64,000 nucleotides of DNA from Microseira sp041929235 (GTDB taxonomy: Bacteria; Cyanobacteriota; Cyanobacteriia; Cyanobacteriales; Aerosakkonemataceae). A program made the position numbers and the translations under genes. The notes under the pieces are model-generated. The model had not been told where the DNA came from, did no database searches, and worked only from the letters and a program-made list of their open reading frames with translations. Position 1 is the stretch's first letter. Every line of letters starts with the position of its first letter. Positions 62,469 to 64,000 of this stretch are shown here, in pieces. The stretch covers positions 62,001 to 126,000 of the forward strand of contig NZ_JBHFNP010000170.1 in NCBI RefSeq assembly GCF_041929235.1. The letters run 5' to 3'.

Positions 62469-62881
62469 TATTCGTAAATACTGTCGCGCCTGGTGGCTTC
62501 ATCGGATAGACTCGGACTGTTTTTAGGCAGCTGCGAAACCCATTCGCGCAACTCTCTATGTTCCTCATTTCTATGGATAGCCTCTTCAATTTCCTCTACC
62601 TGTGCATTTGCATAAGCCCAAGCATTGACTAAATCTTCTGCACTCAAATGAGGAAAATCCTGTAAGATTCGAGCATCGTTCGCACCTAAGCGTTGATAAT
62701 TGACCAGCGACCAAACAGGGATGCGAGTTTTTGCGATTCTGGCATCGCCGCCACAGACGCCGGGAGTTTTTTCAATTCCTTGCCAAACATTACTTAAACT
62801 TTGGGCTAATAGTTGTATTGCTTGTGCTTTTTCTGCCGTACTTAAGGCTAGGAGTTGGGCTTCTAATTCTTTGAGTGTCAT
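62468..62881 (-). CDS. DUF433-type antitoxin
   Basis: 137 residues. The N-terminal helical piece (TLKELEAQLLALSTAEKAQA) and DUF433 core (GIEKTPGVCGGDARIAKTRI) are closely related to the orphan at 3296. The C-terminal extension (SQLPKNSPSLSDEATRRDSI) is absent from that copy and may contact the toxin. It precedes the PIN gene and is inferred to neutralise it and to repress the operon. Confidence 0.82.
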   Translation of the reverse strand: MTLKELEAQLLALSTAEKAQAIQLLAQSLSNVWQGIEKTPGVCGGDARIAKTRIPVWSLVNYQRLGANDARILQDFPHLSAEDLVNAWAYANAQVEEIEEAIHRNEEHRELREWVSQLPKNSPSLSDEATRRDSIYE

Positions 62882-63019
62882 TGTTACTTTTTGATTTATA
62901 ATGAGTTAATATCTAGTGAATATTTTAACAAAAGATGGCAGCGATCGCACCTAAGTCACAGCGTTAATTATATCAAGATCGATCGCTAGCTCAATTTACC
63001 CGAAATGCGATCGATCCTG

Positions 63020-63343
63020 TTACTCAGCAAACATCTCAGCCAACATCTCTAAAACAGCCTTTTGCTCATCAGAACCGCTCTGACCGAGTCGCTTGACTAA
63101 TCGAGTTTTATCAACAGTGCGAATTTGATCTAGTACTATTTGTCGATCCTTACCTTGAAATTGGCAAGGTACGCGGGTGGGATAGGATTGACCCTTCGTA
63201 GTCATGGTAGCAACGATGACTGTAGCGATGTATTTGTTCATCTCATCAGGTGAGATTACCACACAAGGTCTTGTCTTCTGAATCTTGCTACCAATTGTCG
63301 GGTTAAGGTTAACTAAAAAAACATCAAAACGTTGAACTACCAT
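63020..63343 (-). CDS. MazF/PemK-type endoribonuclease toxin
   Basis: 107 residues from the ATG at 63343, which overlaps the antitoxin stop (ATGGTAG). MazF features are VVQRFDVFLVNLNPTIGSKI, QKTRPCVVISPDEMN, TVIVATMTTKGQSYPTRVPC and the C-terminal LDQIRTVDKTRLVKRLGQSG. The catalytic-type Arg and Thr residues of MazF are in place, so the toxin looks active. It is an mRNA interferase. Its antitoxin gene has an in-frame stop. Confidence 0.9.
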   Translation of the reverse strand: MVVQRFDVFLVNLNPTIGSKIQKTRPCVVISPDEMNKYIATVIVATMTTKGQSYPTRVPCQFQGKDRQIVLDQIRTVDKTRLVKRLGQSGSDEQKAVLEMLAEMFAE

Positions 63344-63597
63344 TCCCACTCCACTCGCTCCCACTCTGTAGTAGTTTCATTGTCGAGTAGGATATCATCC
63401 TGCCTCTCTGCCATAACTGCAAATGCTTCCTCCCAACCGATACGTGACTTTGGAACTGCACGGATAATCAAACAACTATCCTAAACTTCAATTTCCAGTT
63501 TTTCGCAAATACCACTTTGCTCCAACAGAGGTTTAGGAATGCGAATTCCCTGAGAGTTGCCAATTTTGACTAAACGGGTTCTGATTACTGTACCCAT
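63337..63597 (-). pseudogene. MazE-type antitoxin with an amber stop
   Basis: The frame starts MGTVIRTRLVKIGNSQGIRI, PKPLLEQSGICEKLEIEV, a typical AbrB/MazE swapped-hairpin DNA-binding domain. A TAG at 63481-63483 (codon 39) stops it, and the frame then continues DSCLIIRAVPKSRIGWEEAF, AVMAERQDDILLDNETTTEW, ERVEWEW to its normal end, where it overlaps mazF. A glutamine codon is expected at the stop. An in-frame ATG in AVMAERQDD could restart translation and give the acidic tail that would bind the toxin. Confidence 0.85.
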
Positions 63598-63722
63598 GAC
63601 TGCGCCTGCCAGTTATGTGATTACAATGTAATCACATAACAACATACAGTCAAATAGACTTCTTCAGAAAAGAAACTCAAGGGCAGGCAGGATGCCTACG
63701 CCACAAGAGTTATTCTAGAGGT

Positions 63723-63926
63723 CTAACTGTCACTACACTCCTGTTCAGTTGGGATTTTGTTCAATATGCTCATGAACTTACCGGGACAATTGGGGACTGG
63801 AATAATATTACTCCAAGCACCAATTTCAGCAAAGCCTTTCTGATGTTGGCTCAATATGTAGCTTCTTACCTTCTCCTGAGTACCGATGACAAGAATGCTG
63901 AAGCCACCCGGTAGGGTCGAGAGAGG
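63723..63926 (-). pseudogene. C-terminal gene fragment
   Basis: An open stretch of 67 codons with no good start: PLSTLPGGFSILVIGTQEKV, RSYILSQHQKGFAEIGAWSN, IIPVPNCPGKFMSILNKIPT. The composition and strand-helix pattern look like the end of a real protein, but I cannot name it. It is cut off upstream by a GAGGTTATTACTAGCCTC-type palindrome (about 63923-63940). The first 120 bases after the MazE gene hold a GGCAGGCAGGATGCCTAC repeat; beyond 63940 nothing is recognised. Confidence 0.4.
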
Positions 63927-64000
63927 TTATTACTAGCCTCTATGCCACCTTAAGTGGAAGCCCACACCCGAGCAATATTAAGCCCAATCCTTGCGAATAT

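Noticed and set aside
1..64000. tRNA, rRNA, prophage and replication origin
   Set aside because: No cloverleaf-like sequence with a T-loop motif, no rRNA stretch, no phage structural genes, and no dnaA-box cluster was found by eye; a covariance-model search would be needed to exclude small RNAs.

Overview
This window reads as a chromosome segment of a cyanobacterium, probably a filamentous, repeat-rich one. GCGATCGC (HIP1) octamers occur throughout. There are heptamer STRR repeats (TTAGCAA type), many Uma2 and toxin-antitoxin genes, a Tic20 homologue, pentapeptide repeats, and an Anabaena-type sensory rhodopsin next to its transducer. I cannot name the genus from the sequence alone. No rRNA, tRNA or CRISPR array was recognised.

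Layout. 0-4.2 kb is a toxin-antitoxin island (DUF6887/6888, a DUF433 fusion, PIN, MazF, HicAB) built of cassettes separated by near-identical intergenic repeats. 4.4-5.8 kb is an IS200/IS605-type element (tnpB plus a divergent ribbon-helix-helix gene) inserted in a small gene. 6.2-8.0 kb has tandem small regulators and a ydcF-like gene broken by a repeat. 8.2-15.7 kb holds an MDR oxidoreductase and an alpha-glucan/trehalose group: malQ, a frameshifted treS-maltokinase fusion, an MBL hydrolase and a possible debranching-enzyme tail. 15.7-23.7 kb is dominated by membrane proteins (TauE/SafE, MscS, YihY, two AI-2E transporters, DUF389). 24.6-25.8 kb is the sensory rhodopsin/transducer operon, followed by a decayed FAD monooxygenase and two HMA-like-domain genes, one fused to a PAP2 phosphatase. 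29.8-36.1 kb has a decayed kinase-like gene and a P-type ATPase cut by a second tnpB element. 36-45 kb has rhomboid protease, MgtC, catalase, RNA ligase, a RelE-type module, glyA, Tic20, a fumarylacetoacetase-family enzyme and a third, internally deleted IS605-type remnant. 45.6-55 kb has rpsF, a conserved gene pair, two Ser/Thr kinases (one with ankyrin repeats), Uma2 genes and DedA. 55-64 kb has an HD protein, gamma-glutamyltransferase, an epimerase, a coiled-coil gene carrying an in-frame MITE, a radical SAM protein and two more toxin-antitoxin modules.

Working together. malQ, treS-mak and the debranching remnant point to glucan/maltose/trehalose interconversion. The mechanosensitive channel, MgtC, catalase and P-type ATPase fit osmotic, ionic and oxidative stress. 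The rhodopsin and its soluble transducer form a light-sensing unit.

The most striking general property is gene decay and repeat traffic. At least eight genes carry a single in-frame stop, a frameshift or an element insertion, and two repeat families have entered coding frames without breaking them. Sequencing error could account for some single-base lesions, but not for the element insertions.
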